DNA of 64,000 nt, taken from Sodalis praecaptivus. GTDB taxonomy: Bacteria > Pseudomonadota > Gammaproteobacteria > Enterobacterales > Enterobacteriaceae. Below the pieces are notes generated by a model. The model did not search any database. It saw only the letters and a program-made list of their open reading frames with translations, and was not told the DNA's origin. Position numbers and translations under genes: made by a program. Every line of letters starts with the position of its first letter. The first letter of the stretch is position 1. Shown one piece after another: positions 24,122 to 33,251 of this stretch. The stretch lies in contig NZ_CP006569.1 of assembly GCF_000517425.1 (NCBI RefSeq), positions 3,710,760 through 3,774,759 on the forward strand. Direction: 5' to 3'.

Positions 24122-25453
24122 TCAGGATTTTTTCAGCACCAGACGTTTGATTTCGCCTACCACCACCAGATAGCAGAACATGGCCGCCAGGGCGGAGCAG
24201 CCGACAAACACCAGCGCCATATTGAAGGAGTGCAACTCTTTGACCATATAGCCGATGACCAGCGGCGTAACGATGGAGGCAACGTTACCGAACACGTTAA
24301 ACAGTCCACCGCACAGCCCGATCATCTCTTTCGGCGCGGTATCCGCCACCACCGGCCAGCCGAGCGCGCCGAAGCCTTTACCGAAGAACGCCAGCGCCAT
24401 TAACGCTACCACGACAACGGTATTGTCGGTGTAATTGCACAAGATAATGCTGGTCGCCAGCAGCATACCCAGCACGATGGGAATTTTACGCGCCACGGTC
24501 AGCGAAAACCCGCGCCGCAGCAAATTATCCGACACAATGCCGCCCAACACGCCGCCGGCGAAACCGCACAATGCCGGAATCGACGCCACCAGGCCGACTT
24601 TCAGTATCGACATCCCCTTGTCCTGTACCAGGTAAATGGGAAACCAGGTGAGGAAGAACCAGGTAATACTATTGATAAAATACTGGCCGAAAAACACGCC
24701 GAGCATCATGCGGCTGGTCAACATCTGGCGCACATCGCTCCAGTGCGGCCCCTCTTTTTTACCGGCCGTGGGCGAGTCCATATCCACTACCGCGCCGCCG
24801 GCGGACATATATTCCAGCTCTTGCGCCGACACCTGGGGATGCTTATTCGGGTTATGGATAAATTTAATCCATATCACCGTCAGGACGAAGCCCACAGCGC
24901 CCATCACGGTGAAGACATGTTCCCAGCCCCAGGTATAAGTCAACCAGCCCAGCAGCGGCGAGAAAATCGCCAGCGAGAAGTATTGCGCCGAATTGAAGAT
25001 GGCCGAGGCGGTACCGCGCTCGCGGGTCGGGAACCAGGCGGCGACGATACGGGCGTTGGCCGGAAATGACGGCGCCTCCGAAAAGCCGAGCATAAAGCGC
25101 AGGAAAAACAGCGTCATGGCGGCATAGGCGATAGGGAAGAAACCGACGAACCCTTGTAAAAAGGTAAACAGCGACCAGAAAAACAGACTGTAGCTGTAGA
25201 CCTTTTTCGATCCGTATCGGTCTAGTAACCAGCCGCCGGGAATTTGCATAATCAAATACGCCCAGCCGAAGGCCGAGAAAATCTGCCCCATTTGGCCCGC
25301 ATCCAGGCCGAGTTCTTTCGCGACATCGGTTCCCGCAATCGACAGGGTGGCCCGGTCGGCGTAATTGATGGCGGTGACCATAAAGATAATGAACAAAATC
25401 CAGTAACGTATATGGGTCTTGGTTTTATTAGCGGTCAGAGGTGCAATACTCAT
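24122..25453 (-). CDS. garP: D-galactarate/D-glucarate transporter GarP (MFS)
   Basis: Inner-membrane importer of sugar diacids, anion:cation symporter family of the MFS. 443 aa with about 12 hydrophobic helices; family signatures are NYADRATLSIAGTDVAKELGL at helix 1, PGGWLLDRYGSKKVY in the loop between helices 2 and 3, FSEAPSFPANARIVAAWFP and ERGTASAIFNSAQY. Closer to E. coli GarP than to GudP throughout (for example AALVFVGCSAL-type ending). First gene of garPLRK; its promoter has an apparent CdaR site and a CRP-like site. Confidence 0.93.
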   Translation of the reverse strand: MSIAPLTANKTKTHIRYWILFIIFMVTAINYADRATLSIAGTDVAKELGLDAGQMGQIFSAFGWAYLIMQIPGGWLLDRYGSKKVYSYSLFFWSLFTFLQGFVGFFPIAYAAMTLFFLRFMLGFSEAPSFPANARIVAAWFPTRERGTASAIFNSAQYFSLAIFSPLLGWLTYTWGWEHVFTVMGAVGFVLTVIWIKFIHNPNKHPQVSAQELEYMSAGGAVVDMDSPTAGKKEGPHWSDVRQMLTSRMMLGVFFGQYFINSITWFFLTWFPIYLVQDKGMSILKVGLVASIPALCGFAGGVLGGIVSDNLLRRGFSLTVARKIPIVLGMLLATSIILCNYTDNTVVVVALMALAFFGKGFGALGWPVVADTAPKEMIGLCGGLFNVFGNVASIVTPLVIGYMVKELHSFNMALVFVGCSALAAMFCYLVVVGEIKRLVLKKS

Positions 25454-25596
25454 AGGTCAGGCCCTAATCAGGCGATAACGACGCGCGAAAATAAAAGGCA
25501 AAAGGGTATGCGTGCGCTATCCAGGGTTTACTATTCTCGTAAGAGGCTATTTTTTTTCACCGTATTGCTAGTGCCTTCACTTAATAAGGCCCGTTT

Positions 25597-25640
25597 AGTA
25601 TAAAAATCACCGCTGCAAATAACATTATGCGTTTGCACAA
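25597..25640 (-). promoter_or_regulatory. garP promoter with CdaR-like operator
   Basis: On the reverse strand TTGTGC-AAAC-GCATAA (25640 to 25625), one mismatch from a 6-4-6 palindrome, is followed after 22 bp by TATACT (25602-25597). The first 13 bases, TTGTGCAAACGCA, are identical to the site in front of cdaR. The geometry, about -42 relative to the presumed start, fits an activator touching polymerase. That CdaR is the binder is inference from gene content. Confidence 0.6.
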
Positions 25641-25687
25641 CAATAACCCTGAATAACGTGGTATTTTCGTGCCGATATCCAGCGCGA

Positions 25688-25703
25688 GTCGATGCGCGTC
25701 ACG
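25688..25703 (-). promoter_or_regulatory. Possible weak CRP site of garP
   Basis: Reverse strand CGTGA-CGCGCA-TCGAC: four of five matches in the first arm of TGTGA-N6-TCACA and a poor second arm. It is listed because its centre lies exactly 63 bp upstream of the garP operator centre, the same distance as the better sites of garD and gudP. Confidence 0.35.
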
Positions 25704-25737
25704 TTATCTTAGCGCGGGGCCAGTCCCGCCGCGCCTT

Positions 25738-25753
25738 AGTGACCCTAGTCACA
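25738..25753 (+). promoter_or_regulatory. Candidate CRP site of garD
   Basis: AGTGA-CCCTAG-TCACA, one mismatch from the CRP arms TGTGA-N6-TCACA. Its centre is 63 bp upstream of the garD CdaR-like operator centre. Catabolite control of sugar diacid use is expected in enterobacteria. Confidence 0.6.
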
Positions 25754-25800
25754 TCCCGTTCATCATCCGCCTGATAAATTGCCGTCTCATGGGTATAAAA

Positions 25801-25844
25801 CAGGTCATTTGCACAATGCCAGCCGTTGGCATTGCGATTATAAT
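25801..25844 (+). promoter_or_regulatory. garD promoter with CdaR-like operator
   Basis: The 16-mer CAGGTC-ATTT-GCACAA (25801-25816) has a perfect promoter-proximal half-site GCACAA and a poor distal half; TATAAT follows after 22 bp at 25839. Between them is an inverted repeat AATGCCA/TGGCATT (25815-25833). The garD ATG lies about 75 bp beyond the presumed start. Confidence 0.55.
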
Positions 25845-25924
25845 AACGGCATAAACCGTGTTGTTATCGCTTATCGTCCTCACTTTCAGGTCAACCCACC
25901 CTGGCTGTTGTTACGGAGACCTCT

Positions 25925-27493
25925 ATGTCTGTTATTCACACGCGAAGCGCTGAGCAAGCCTTCTATATAAAAGTGCACGATACCGATAATGTGGCCATTA
26001 TCGTCAATGATCATGGCTTGCCGGCCGGCAGCCGTTTTCCGGACGGACTGGAATTAATTGAGCATATTCCCCAGGGACATAAAGTCGCGCTGAACGATAT
26101 CGCCAAAGGCGGCGCCATTATTCGCTACGGCGAAATCATTGGCTATGCGCTGCGCGCCATCGCGCGCGGCAGTTGGATTGATGAATCGTTGGTAGAGCTG
26201 CCGGTGGCGCCGGCGCTGGAAACCCTGCCGCTGGCGACCAAGGTGCCGCCGCCGCTGCCGCCGTTGGAAGGCTACACCTTTGAGGGCTATCGCAACCCCG
26301 ACGGCAGCGTCGGCACCAAGAACCTGCTCGGCATCACCACCAGCGTTCATTGCGTTGCCGGCGTGGTGGAGTTCGTGGTGAAGCTTATCGAACGCGATTT
26401 ACTGCCGAAATACCCGAACGTTGACGGCGTGGTGGGCCTGAATCATCTGTACGGCTGCGGCGTGGCGATCAATGCGCCGGCCGCGGTGGTGCCCATTCGC
26501 ACGATTCATAATATCGCCCTTAACCCCAACTTCGGCGGCGAGGTGATGGTCGTCGGGTTGGGCTGCGAGAAACTCCAGCCGGAGCGCCTGCTGGCCGGTA
26601 GCGAAGACGTACAGCCGATTGCGGTGGAAGCGGCGAGCATTGTGCGTTTGCAAGATGAAAAGCACGTCGGTTTTCAATCGATGGTGGCGGATATTCTGGC
26701 GGTGGCGGAGCGTCATCTTCAGCATCTTAACGGCCGCCAGCGCGAAACGTGCCCGGCGTCGGAGCTGGTGGTGGGCATGCAGTGCGGCGGCAGCGACGCG
26801 TTTTCCGGCGTGACCGCCAATCCGGCGGTGGGGTTCGCCTCGGATTTGCTGGTGCGCTGCGGCGCTACGGTAATGTTTTCCGAAGTCACCGAGGTGCGCG
26901 ACGCCATCCATCTACTGACCCCCCGCGCCGCCGATGAAGCCGTGGGCCGCCGCCTGCTGGAGGAGATGGCCTGGTACGACAATTATCTCAGCCTGGGCCA
27001 GACCGACCGCAGCGCCAACCCCTCTCCCGGTAACAAAAAGGGCGGATTGGCCAACGTGGTGGAAAAAGCGCTCGGTTCAATCGCCAAATCCGGCACCAGC
27101 GCCATCGTCGAAGTACTCTCTCCCGGTCAGCGCCCCACCCGGCGCGGCCTGATTTATGCCGCCACGCCGGCGAGCGATTTTATTTGCGGCACCCAGCAGC
27201 TGGCGTCCGGGATTACGGTGCAGGTATTCACCACCGGACGCGGGACGCCTTACGGCCTGGCGGCGGTGCCGGTGATCAAAATGGCGACCCGCACGGCGCT
27301 GGCGGACCGCTGGTATGATTTGATGGACATTAATGCCGGTACTATCGCCACCGGCGAGGCCACCATTGAGGACGTCGGCTGGCAGCTGTTCCACTTTATC
27401 TTGGAGATTGCCAGCGGCCGGAAGAAAACCTGGTCTGACCAATGGGGGATCCATAACGCGCTGTCGGTATTCAATCCGGCGCCGGTCACCTGA
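25925..27493 (+). CDS. garD: D-galactarate dehydratase GarD
   Basis: Dehydrates D-galactarate to 5-keto-4-deoxy-D-glucarate, the GarL substrate. 522 aa, UxaA/GarD family: N-terminal SAF domain ([20 protein letters not shown]) followed by the catalytic region with [63 protein letters not shown] and TANP-linked [18 protein letters not shown]. Very close to E. coli GarD along its whole length. GGAG lies before the ATG. Single-gene transcription unit, divergent from garP. Confidence 0.97.
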   Translation: MSVIHTRSAEQAFYIKVHDTDNVAIIVNDHGLPAGSRFPDGLELIEHIPQGHKVALNDIAKGGAIIRYGEIIGYALRAIARGSWIDESLVELPVAPALETLPLATKVPPPLPPLEGYTFEGYRNPDGSVGTKNLLGITTSVHCVAGVVEFVVKLIERDLLPKYPNVDGVVGLNHLYGCGVAINAPAAVVPIRTIHNIALNPNFGGEVMVVGLGCEKLQPERLLAGSEDVQPIAVEAASIVRLQDEKHVGFQSMVADILAVAERHLQHLNGRQRETCPASELVVGMQCGGSDAFSGVTANPAVGFASDLLVRCGATVMFSEVTEVRDAIHLLTPRAADEAVGRRLLEEMAWYDNYLSLGQTDRSANPSPGNKKGGLANVVEKALGSIAKSGTSAIVEVLSPGQRPTRRGLIYAATPASDFICGTQQLASGITVQVFTTGRGTPYGLAAVPVIKMATRTALADRWYDLMDINAGTIATGEATIEDVGWQLFHFILEIASGRKKTWSDQWGIHNALSVFNPAPVT

Positions 27494-27502
27494 CGCGCAA
27501 GA

Positions 27503-27521
27503 CGCCAGCGCGATGCTGGCG
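27503..27521 (+). terminator. Possible garD terminator hairpin
   Basis: CGCCAGC-GCGAT-GCTGGCG starts 10 bp past the garD stop. The seven-bp stem is perfect, but no T run follows, so it may act only as a 3'-end-stabilising hairpin. Confidence 0.35.
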
Positions 27522-27678
27522 TGGTACGCCGGCCTGTATATCCCTCGGCCCCGCGCCCGCTGACCGGGACTTTGCCGGTCGGCATCAGCCGCCTACGGCT
27601 GGCAGAAAAATCGTTACGCACAGCATTGATCTTAGGCCAGACGTAAGGCAATCCGTTACCGGCAGCGTAGGGTGATTT

Positions 27679-28584
27679 TTAAGTTGCGGCCGTCAGGCTG
27701 CCCTGTTCCTGTCTCAACCGGTGGGCATGCTTGGCCGGGGAGATGCCGAATACCCGGGCATAGTCACGGCTGAACTGTGAAGGGCTTTCATAACCCACCT
27801 GGAAGCCAGCACTGGCCGCGTCGGCTGCCTCACTCACCATCAGCCGCCGCGCTTCCTGTAGCCGCAGATGCGTGCGGAACTCAATAGGACTTAAGGTCGT
27901 CACCGCCTTGAAATGAAGGTGGAAGGTGGAGCGGCTCATTCCCGCAATCTCGGCGGCGTAGGCAATACGACAAGGTTCGCGAAAGTGTGTTCTTATCCAC
28001 AGGATCGCTCGGGCAATCTGATTGAGCCGGCTGTCCGCCAGCGCCATGTTCCTGATGATGTCCCCACTGGGCCCGACCAGGAGACGATAGAGGATTTCAC
28101 GCAGGGTAAGCGGCGCGAGGGCATCGATATCATCGGGTGTATCCAGCAGCCCGAGCAGGCGGATTGCCGCATCAAGCAATTGCGGGGAGGTTTTGTTCAA
28201 CGTTAACCCAGCAAGAGGGGGGCGCTCCTCCCTGGCGGCTGCCGGATGGCAGAGGGTGAGGTCTGACAGCTCGGCCGAGTCCAGGTCGAGTTGAAGACAC
28301 AAATAAGGATGGCTTGCGCTGGCCTTGATGACCGATCCCATCACCGGTAGCGCAACGGAAGCCACCAGATACTGCGCAGGATCGTAGCAATACGCCGTGG
28401 ACCCGAGGGAGGCTTGCTTCGTCCCTTGGGCAACCAAGCAGAGTGTCGGGCCATAGATCACCGGCATTGGCACGGTGGGAGAAGAACTGCGATGCAGTTT
28501 TACCCCCGGAATGGCGCTCGTATACGTGCCATCTGCCGACGCATGGCGACCGATGAGATCAACCAACCTATCAAGTCTGTTCAT
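27679..28584 (-). CDS. AraC-family transcriptional regulator
   Basis: 301 aa. The N-terminal half is the AraC_N-type effector domain (AIPGVKLHRSSSPTVPMPVIYG, typical of regulators next to oxidoreductases); the C-terminal 110 residues contain two helix-turn-helix units (RIAYAAEIAGMSRSTFHLHFK and ADAASAGFQVGYESPSQFSRDYARVFG) ending in the usual P-x-x-H-R-x-R-type segment. Divergent from the aldo/keto reductase gene with 163 bp between, so it most likely controls that gene. No clear ribosome site precedes the ATG. The pair splits the gar/gud block and may be a separate acquisition; the ligand is unknown. Confidence 0.88.
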   Translation of the reverse strand: MNRLDRLVDLIGRHASADGTYTSAIPGVKLHRSSSPTVPMPVIYGPTLCLVAQGTKQASLGSTAYCYDPAQYLVASVALPVMGSVIKASASHPYLCLQLDLDSAELSDLTLCHPAAAREERPPLAGLTLNKTSPQLLDAAIRLLGLLDTPDDIDALAPLTLREILYRLLVGPSGDIIRNMALADSRLNQIARAILWIRTHFREPCRIAYAAEIAGMSRSTFHLHFKAVTTLSPIEFRTHLRLQEARRLMVSEAADAASAGFQVGYESPSQFSRDYARVFGISPAKHAHRLRQEQGSLTAAT

Positions 28585-28747
28585 TGCTTTTATGCTACAG
28601 CAGCCATCGCAAAAGGCAAAACCCGCCGTGCAAACACCGGACGATCGGGCAAATCAATAGGACAAGCAGGCTACCTCTGCCAAAGCGCGCTGCATCAAGA
28701 TAGTGCCGTGGATAACCCACTGCACTTACACCAGAGGATAGCGCTAC

Positions 28748-29824
28748 ATGACCACATCAAGCTCTCTAGACCACTACCGTCTGCTCGGACGATCCGGCCT
28801 TCGCGTTTCACCGCTTGCGCTCGGGACGATGACCTTCGGCACCGAATGGGGCTGGGGCAGCGACGAGGGCGAGGCAAAGCGCATCTTTGATGCCTATGTT
28901 GACTGCGGCGGCAATTTCATTGACACCGCGGTCAACTATACGAACGGCAGCGCCGAGAAAATCCTCGCCGGGATGATCAAGGACAAGCGAGAGCGTCTGG
29001 TCCTGTCAACCAAGTTCACCATGGCTCGCGAGCAGGGCAATCCCAATTCGGGCGGTAACCATCGCTATAATCTCGTCCGCTCGGTGGAGGACAGTTTGCG
29101 CCAACTCGACACGGATCGCATCGACCTGCTGCACGTGCATGCCTGGGACTTTACCACAACGCCCGAAGAGGTAATGCGTGCGCTTGATGACATGGTGCGG
29201 GCGGGGAAAATCCTCTATGTCGCCATCTGCAATACACCCGCTTGGCGCATCTCACAGATGCAAACCCTGGCCGACCTGCGCGGCTGGTCTCCTTTCGTCG
29301 CGCTACAGGTAGAATACAGCCTGGTCGAGCGATCGGTTGAGCACGAGCTATTGCCGATGGCGCAGGCGCTGGGTCTGGGTGTACTACCCTGGTCTCCGCT
29401 CGGCGGGGGTATCTTGACCGGCAAATACCGTCGCGCCGATCTGTCGGAGGAGAACGTCGCCGAGGTATCACCCACCCGTAAAGGGATCATTGCCTCAACC
29501 GGGCACCTCAACGCGCAGGCGCTGGATATCGCCGATGTCGTGGGCGAAATCGCCGATGAACTGGGGGCCTCGCGCTCGCAGGTGGCGCTGGCGTGGACGC
29601 TGCTCAATCCGGCCGTGGTCGCGCCAATTGTGGGGGCGCGCACGCTGGAGCAAGCCGAAGACAACTTTAAAGCCCTGTCCGTGGTCTTCACTGAGCATCA
29701 ATGCGACCGCTTAGAAAAAGCCAGCGCCTTGGCGCCGATCTTCCCGGCGCGGTTCATGGGCCGTCCGATGGCGCAGCAGTTGATGTTCGGCGGGACGACG
29801 ATTCTGCACCGCAGGGGGGAATGA
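28748..29824 (+). CDS. Aldo/keto reductase
   Basis: NADPH-dependent oxidoreductase of the AKR superfamily, 358 aa, cytoplasmic. Visible: N-terminal LGRSGLRVSPLALGTMTFG, the catalytic tetrad in NFIDTAVNYTNG (Asp, Tyr), STKF (Lys) and LLHVHAWD (His), and cofactor-binding LPWSPLGGGILTGKY and IVGARTLEQAEDNFKAL. The divergent AraC regulator is the usual partner of such genes in proteobacteria. Its end converges on gudD across 168 bp in which I see nothing. The substrate cannot be told; its place inside the sugar-diacid block may be chance. Confidence 0.9.
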   Translation: MTTSSSLDHYRLLGRSGLRVSPLALGTMTFGTEWGWGSDEGEAKRIFDAYVDCGGNFIDTAVNYTNGSAEKILAGMIKDKRERLVLSTKFTMAREQGNPNSGGNHRYNLVRSVEDSLRQLDTDRIDLLHVHAWDFTTTPEEVMRALDDMVRAGKILYVAICNTPAWRISQMQTLADLRGWSPFVALQVEYSLVERSVEHELLPMAQALGLGVLPWSPLGGGILTGKYRRADLSEENVAEVSPTRKGIIASTGHLNAQALDIADVVGEIADELGASRSQVALAWTLLNPAVVAPIVGARTLEQAEDNFKALSVVFTEHQCDRLEKASALAPIFPARFMGRPMAQQLMFGGTTILHRRGE

Positions 29825-29992
29825 ATGAGGCCGACGGTAAGCGACCTCATGAGCCCCTGAATCACCCAACGCTGGATGAGAACAATAGGGCTGATGGCGA
29901 AAACAATCTCTTCCCCTCCCCCTTCCCCTGTTCAGAGAGGAGGGAGTGTTCGGCACTTGACAGGGAGCACTGCGCCTGGCGGCGCCGGGCGT

Positions 29993-31330
29993 TTAGCGCA
30001 CCATACAGGGACGTTTTGCGTCAAATCTCCAGCCGGGGATCAGCGCCTGCATCCCGGCGGCATCGTCACGCGCCCCCAATCCATGGCGGCGGTATAGCGC
30101 ATGGGCCTGCATGATCCGATCACTATCCACCTCGACGCCGAGCCCCGGGGTCGACGGCACCGTCACCTTGCCGCCGCTAATCACCAGCGGCGTCTTGGTC
30201 AGGCGCTGATTGCCTTCCTGCCAGATCCAGTGGGTGTCGATGGCGGTAATGTTACCCGGCGCGGCGGCGGCCACATGGGTAAACATCGCCAGCGAAATAT
30301 CAAAATGATTATTGGAATGCGATCCCCACGTCAATCCGGCCGCATGGCAAAGCTGGGCAACCCGAACGGCGCCCTGCATTGTCCAGAAATGCGGATCCGC
30401 CAGCGGAATATCCACCGCCTGTAGCGCGATGGCATGACACATTTGCCGCCAGTCGGTGGCTATCATATTGGTGGCGGTCGGCAGACCGGTGGCGCGGCGG
30501 AATTCGGCCATCACTTCGCGGCCGGAAAAACCCTGTTCGGCGCCGCAGGGATCCTCGGCGTAGGCCAGCACGTGGCGCAGGGATTTACCGAGCTCGATGG
30601 CCTCGCGCAGCGACCAGGCGCCGTTGGGATCAAGGGTGATACGCGCGTCCGGGAAATGGCGCGCCAGCGCGGTCACCGCCTGCGCTTCTTCCTCTCCCGC
30701 GAACACGCCGCCTTTTAATTTAAAATCGTTGAAACCGTACTTCTCCCGCGCCGCTTGCGCCAACTGAACGATGGCCTCAGGGGTCATGGCCGGCTCATGG
30801 CGCAGGCGGTACCAATCGCACGACGCATCGGGCTGGCTCTGATATGGCAGGCCGGTTTTATGGCGATCGCCGATATAAAACAGATAACCCAGCATGTCCA
30901 CCCGATCCCGCTGCTGGCCTTCACCCAACAACGAGGCGACATTGACGCCCAAATGCTTGCCGAGCAGATCCAACATCGCCGCCTCGATGCCGGTTACCAC
31001 ATGGATAGTGGTGCGCAGATCGAAGGTCTGCGGGCCACGGCCGGCGGCATCCCGGCCGGCGAACTGCGTGCGCACGCTCTTCAGCACATTCAGGTATTCG
31101 CCCAGCGGTTTACCCAGCACCAGCGGGCGGGCATCCTCCAGCGTTTGGCGGATGGCCTCGCCGCCCGGCACCTCGCCCACGCCGCGCTGACCCGCGCTGT
31201 CTTCCAGCAACACGATATTGCGGGTAAAAAACGGCGCATGGGCGCCGCTGAGGTTCATCAACATACTATCCTGGCCGGCCACCGGTATGACCTGCATACC
31301 GCGTACCACCGGCGTGTCACTGTGCGTCAT
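29993..31330 (-). CDS. gudD: Glucarate dehydratase GudD
   Basis: Enolase-superfamily enzyme dehydrating D-glucarate (and L-idarate) to 5-keto-4-deoxy-D-glucarate. About 445 aa. Signatures: [20 protein letters not shown], the KxK base in [14 protein letters not shown], metal ligands in [32 protein letters not shown] and TNMIATDW, and the catalytic histidine in [14 protein letters not shown] codons at 31333 and 31330 both follow AAAGGA; the second gives 7-nt spacing and is used. It follows gudX closely on the same strand. It resembles E. coli GudD throughout, including the [19 protein letters not shown] segment. Confidence 0.95.
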   Translation of the reverse strand: MTHSDTPVVRGMQVIPVAGQDSMLMNLSGAHAPFFTRNIVLLEDSAGQRGVGEVPGGEAIRQTLEDARPLVLGKPLGEYLNVLKSVRTQFAGRDAAGRGPQTFDLRTTIHVVTGIEAAMLDLLGKHLGVNVASLLGEGQQRDRVDMLGYLFYIGDRHKTGLPYQSQPDASCDWYRLRHEPAMTPEAIVQLAQAAREKYGFNDFKLKGGVFAGEEEAQAVTALARHFPDARITLDPNGAWSLREAIELGKSLRHVLAYAEDPCGAEQGFSGREVMAEFRRATGLPTATNMIATDWRQMCHAIALQAVDIPLADPHFWTMQGAVRVAQLCHAAGLTWGSHSNNHFDISLAMFTHVAAAAPGNITAIDTHWIWQEGNQRLTKTPLVISGGKVTVPSTPGLGVEVDSDRIMQAHALYRRHGLGARDDAAGMQALIPGWRFDAKRPCMVR

Positions 31331-31356
31331 CATCTTGTCCTTTGCCAATCCGCGGT

Positions 31357-32700
31357 TCAGCCGCGGCCGAAAGCCGGGCGTTTGCGATCAAATTGCCACT
31401 CCGGCACCAAATAGCGCATCGCGGTGGCGTCATTACGCGCCCCGCCCGGCAGGCTTTTATACAGGGCATGAGCCTGTTCCACCTGCGCCCAATCCAGCTC
31501 GACGCCAAGGCCGGGCTGTTCCGGCACCGCGATTTGTCCTTGATGGATTTGCAGCGGCGCTTTGGTCAGACGCTGATTACCCTCTTGCCAGATCCAGTGG
31601 GTGTCAATCGCGGTGGGTTTGCCCGGCGCCGCCGCACCGACGTGGGTAAACATCGCCAGCGAAATATCGAAATGATTATTGGAGTGGCAACCCCAGGTCA
31701 GGCCCCAGTCGTCACACAACTGCGCGACGCGCACCGCGCCGTGCATTGTCCAGAAATGCGGGTCGGCCAGCGGAATATCCACCGCTTGCAACATGACCGC
31801 ATGGTTCATTTCGCGCCAGTTGGTGGCAATCATATTGGTCGCCACCGGTAGACCGGTGGCGCGGCGGAATTCGGCCATCACTTCACGGCCGGAATAGCCC
31901 TGCTCGGCCCCGCACGGATCTTCAGCGTAACTCAAGATCCCCTGCATTCCTTTACACAGCCGAATGGCTTCATCCAACAGCCAGGCGCCGTTGGGATCGA
32001 CCGTGATACGGGCGTCGGGGAAACGCTTCGCCAGCGCCGTTACCGCCTCGATTTCCTGCTCGCCGGGGAAAACGCCGCCCTTCAGCTTGAAGTCCTTAAA
32101 GCCGTAGCGATCCTGCGCCGCTTCCGCCAGCCGCACCACCGCCGCGCTATCCATGGCTTTTTGATGGCGTAAGTGATACCAGTCATGGCCGCCCTGTTCG
32201 CCGCGTTGATAGGGGAGATCGGTACGCTCGCGATCGCCGACATAAAACAGATAGCCCAGCACCGTCACCGCGTCGCGCTGCTTGCCCGGACCGAGCAGCT
32301 CCACCACCGGCACGCCGAGGCACTGCCCCAGCAAGTCCAGCAGCGCCGCCTCCAGCGCCGCCACCGCGTTAACCCGCAGTTCAAACGTCCAGGCGCCGCC
32401 GCCGAAGGCGTCGAAGTCAGAAGATTGATTACCCAAATGCACCTGTTGCACCAGCCGGTTCATCCGCGCCACTTCGGTGCCGACCACCAGCGGTGTCGCC
32501 TCTTGCAGCGTTTTTAAGATGACTTCGCCGCCCGGGGCTTCGCCGACGCCGGTATGGCCGGCGCTGTCCTTAAGCACCACGAGATTGCGGGTAAACCAGG
32601 CGCTGTGCGCGCCGCCGATATTCAGCAGCATGCTGTCATGTCCCGCGACCGGGATCACTTTCATCTCGGTAATCACGGGACCGCTTTGGGTATTGGCCAT
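31357..32700 (-). CDS. gudX: Glucarate dehydratase-related protein GudX
   Basis: Paralogue of GudD, 447 aa, enolase superfamily; the E. coli counterpart is a weakly active glucarate dehydratase of uncertain role. Visible: [41 protein letters not shown] (typical of GudX rather than GudD), [65 protein letters not shown] and [11 protein letters not shown], ending RKRPAFG. All core metal and base residues are present. First gene of gudX-gudD, divergent from gudP, whereas in E. coli gudP-gudX-gudD are one operon. Confidence 0.93.
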   Translation of the reverse strand: MANTQSGPVITEMKVIPVAGHDSMLLNIGGAHSAWFTRNLVVLKDSAGHTGVGEAPGGEVILKTLQEATPLVVGTEVARMNRLVQQVHLGNQSSDFDAFGGGAWTFELRVNAVAALEAALLDLLGQCLGVPVVELLGPGKQRDAVTVLGYLFYVGDRERTDLPYQRGEQGGHDWYHLRHQKAMDSAAVVRLAEAAQDRYGFKDFKLKGGVFPGEQEIEAVTALAKRFPDARITVDPNGAWLLDEAIRLCKGMQGILSYAEDPCGAEQGYSGREVMAEFRRATGLPVATNMIATNWREMNHAVMLQAVDIPLADPHFWTMHGAVRVAQLCDDWGLTWGCHSNNHFDISLAMFTHVGAAAPGKPTAIDTHWIWQEGNQRLTKAPLQIHQGQIAVPEQPGLGVELDWAQVEQAHALYKSLPGGARNDATAMRYLVPEWQFDRKRPAFGRG

Positions 32701-32780
32701 TGACTCTTCCTCATACGAAAAAACGCTGTCGCCCCTCCGCCGGACGCGGGGAAGCCCAGGGTTTAAGCAATTGATACCTC

Positions 32781-32825
32781 AGTATAAGGACATTATCGCG
32801 CCCTTTTCATTGGGCATCATCACAA
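32781..32825 (-). promoter_or_regulatory. gudX promoter with CdaR-like operator
   Basis: Reverse strand TTGTGA-TGAT-GCCCAA (32825 to 32810) has two mismatches to TTGTGC-N4-GCACAA; TATACT follows after 23 bp (32786-32781). A TGTGA half-site (32889-32885) is placed where a CRP site would be expected, about 64 bp upstream of the operator centre, but its second arm is poor. Confidence 0.5.
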
Positions 32826-32960
32826 TAAAAAAGGCCAAGAGCGGCGACGGATTGCAGCGGATGCCTAAGGCGACAGGGGCGAGTTCACAAACCGGCCGCC
32901 GCCAAACGTCTAAGGCCAAAAATGAAACCTCTTTTTAATTATCCCTGAGGCCGTGGCGAT

Positions 32961-32978
32961 AAGTGATCGGCATCACTT
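32961..32978 (+). promoter_or_regulatory. Candidate CRP site of gudP
   Basis: AAGTGA-TCGGCA-TCACTT, a perfect 6-bp-arm palindrome close to the CRP consensus. Its centre (32969.5) is 63 bp upstream of the presumed gudP operator centre, the same distance as at garD. Confidence 0.6.
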
Positions 32979-33024
32979 CCCTTTAGCGCTTTGCTGTAAA
33001 AAGTCCGCGCATCCGCCCCCGCAT

Positions 33025-33068
33025 TCAGTCATAAGCCCAATGTCTGCCGGGACATTAACTCTTATACT
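33025..33068 (+). promoter_or_regulatory. gudP promoter with CdaR-like half-site
   Basis: GCCCAA (33035-33040) is followed after 22 bp by TATACT (33063-33068). The distal half TCAGTC is poor, but CAG-TCAT also appears at the same place in the garD site. The start would leave a leader of about 170 nt before gudP. Confidence 0.45.
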
Positions 33069-33134
33069 GCTGCTGAACCGCTATTTAGATTAAAAAACGT
33101 TCATTCTTACTTCCCTACCGTTCAGGACACCACT

Positions 33135-33251
33135 ATGCAGCTATTCAGCCAATGGATCGTCATGTACACCGTCCGCTGCGGACAGCGGGTTTTGACTCGC
33201 CGCACGGCCTCCCCTGCGGGCTCACGACCGGGAGGCGTCTACCATGGATAA
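33135..33251 (+). CDS. Possible 38-codon leader peptide of gudP
   Basis: ATG at 33135 with AGGA 8 nt upstream opens a 38-codon frame beginning MQLFSQWIVMYTVRCG, rich in arginine later (CGQRVLTRRTASPAG), whose TAA at 33249-33251 overlaps the gudP start codon region (ATG at 33244). If translated, ribosomes would terminate on the gudP start, allowing coupling. A small inverted repeat GTCCGC-T-GCGGAC lies inside at about 33169-33181. No homologue is recognised; it could be a chance frame. Confidence 0.35.
   Translation: MQLFSQWIVMYTVRCGQRVLTRRTASPAGSRPGGVYHG

Larger units (their letters stand above)
25454..25924. promoter_or_regulatory. Divergent control region garP / garD
   Basis: 471 bp with no gene. 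It holds two outward promoters: garP with a -10 TATACT on the reverse strand at 25597-25602, and garD with a -10 TATAAT at 25839-25844. Each has a CdaR-like operator centred 30.5 bp upstream of its -10 and a CRP-like site 63 bp beyond that; these are listed separately. -35 boxes are poor at both promoters, which suits activator-dependent start sites. Confidence 0.65.
32701..33134. promoter_or_regulatory. Divergent control region gudX / gudP
   Basis: Gene-free stretch between the gudX start and a short leader frame of gudP. It has two outward -10 boxes TATACT (reverse strand 32781-32786; forward 33063-33068), each preceded by a GCCCAA half-site at 22-23 bp, and a clean CRP-like palindrome. The 543-bp divergent gap is completed by the leader frame at 33135-33251. 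Confidence 0.6.

Noticed and set aside
29825-29992. Possible short gene between the aldo/keto reductase and gudD
   Set aside because: Frames there lack start signals and overlap gudD antisense.
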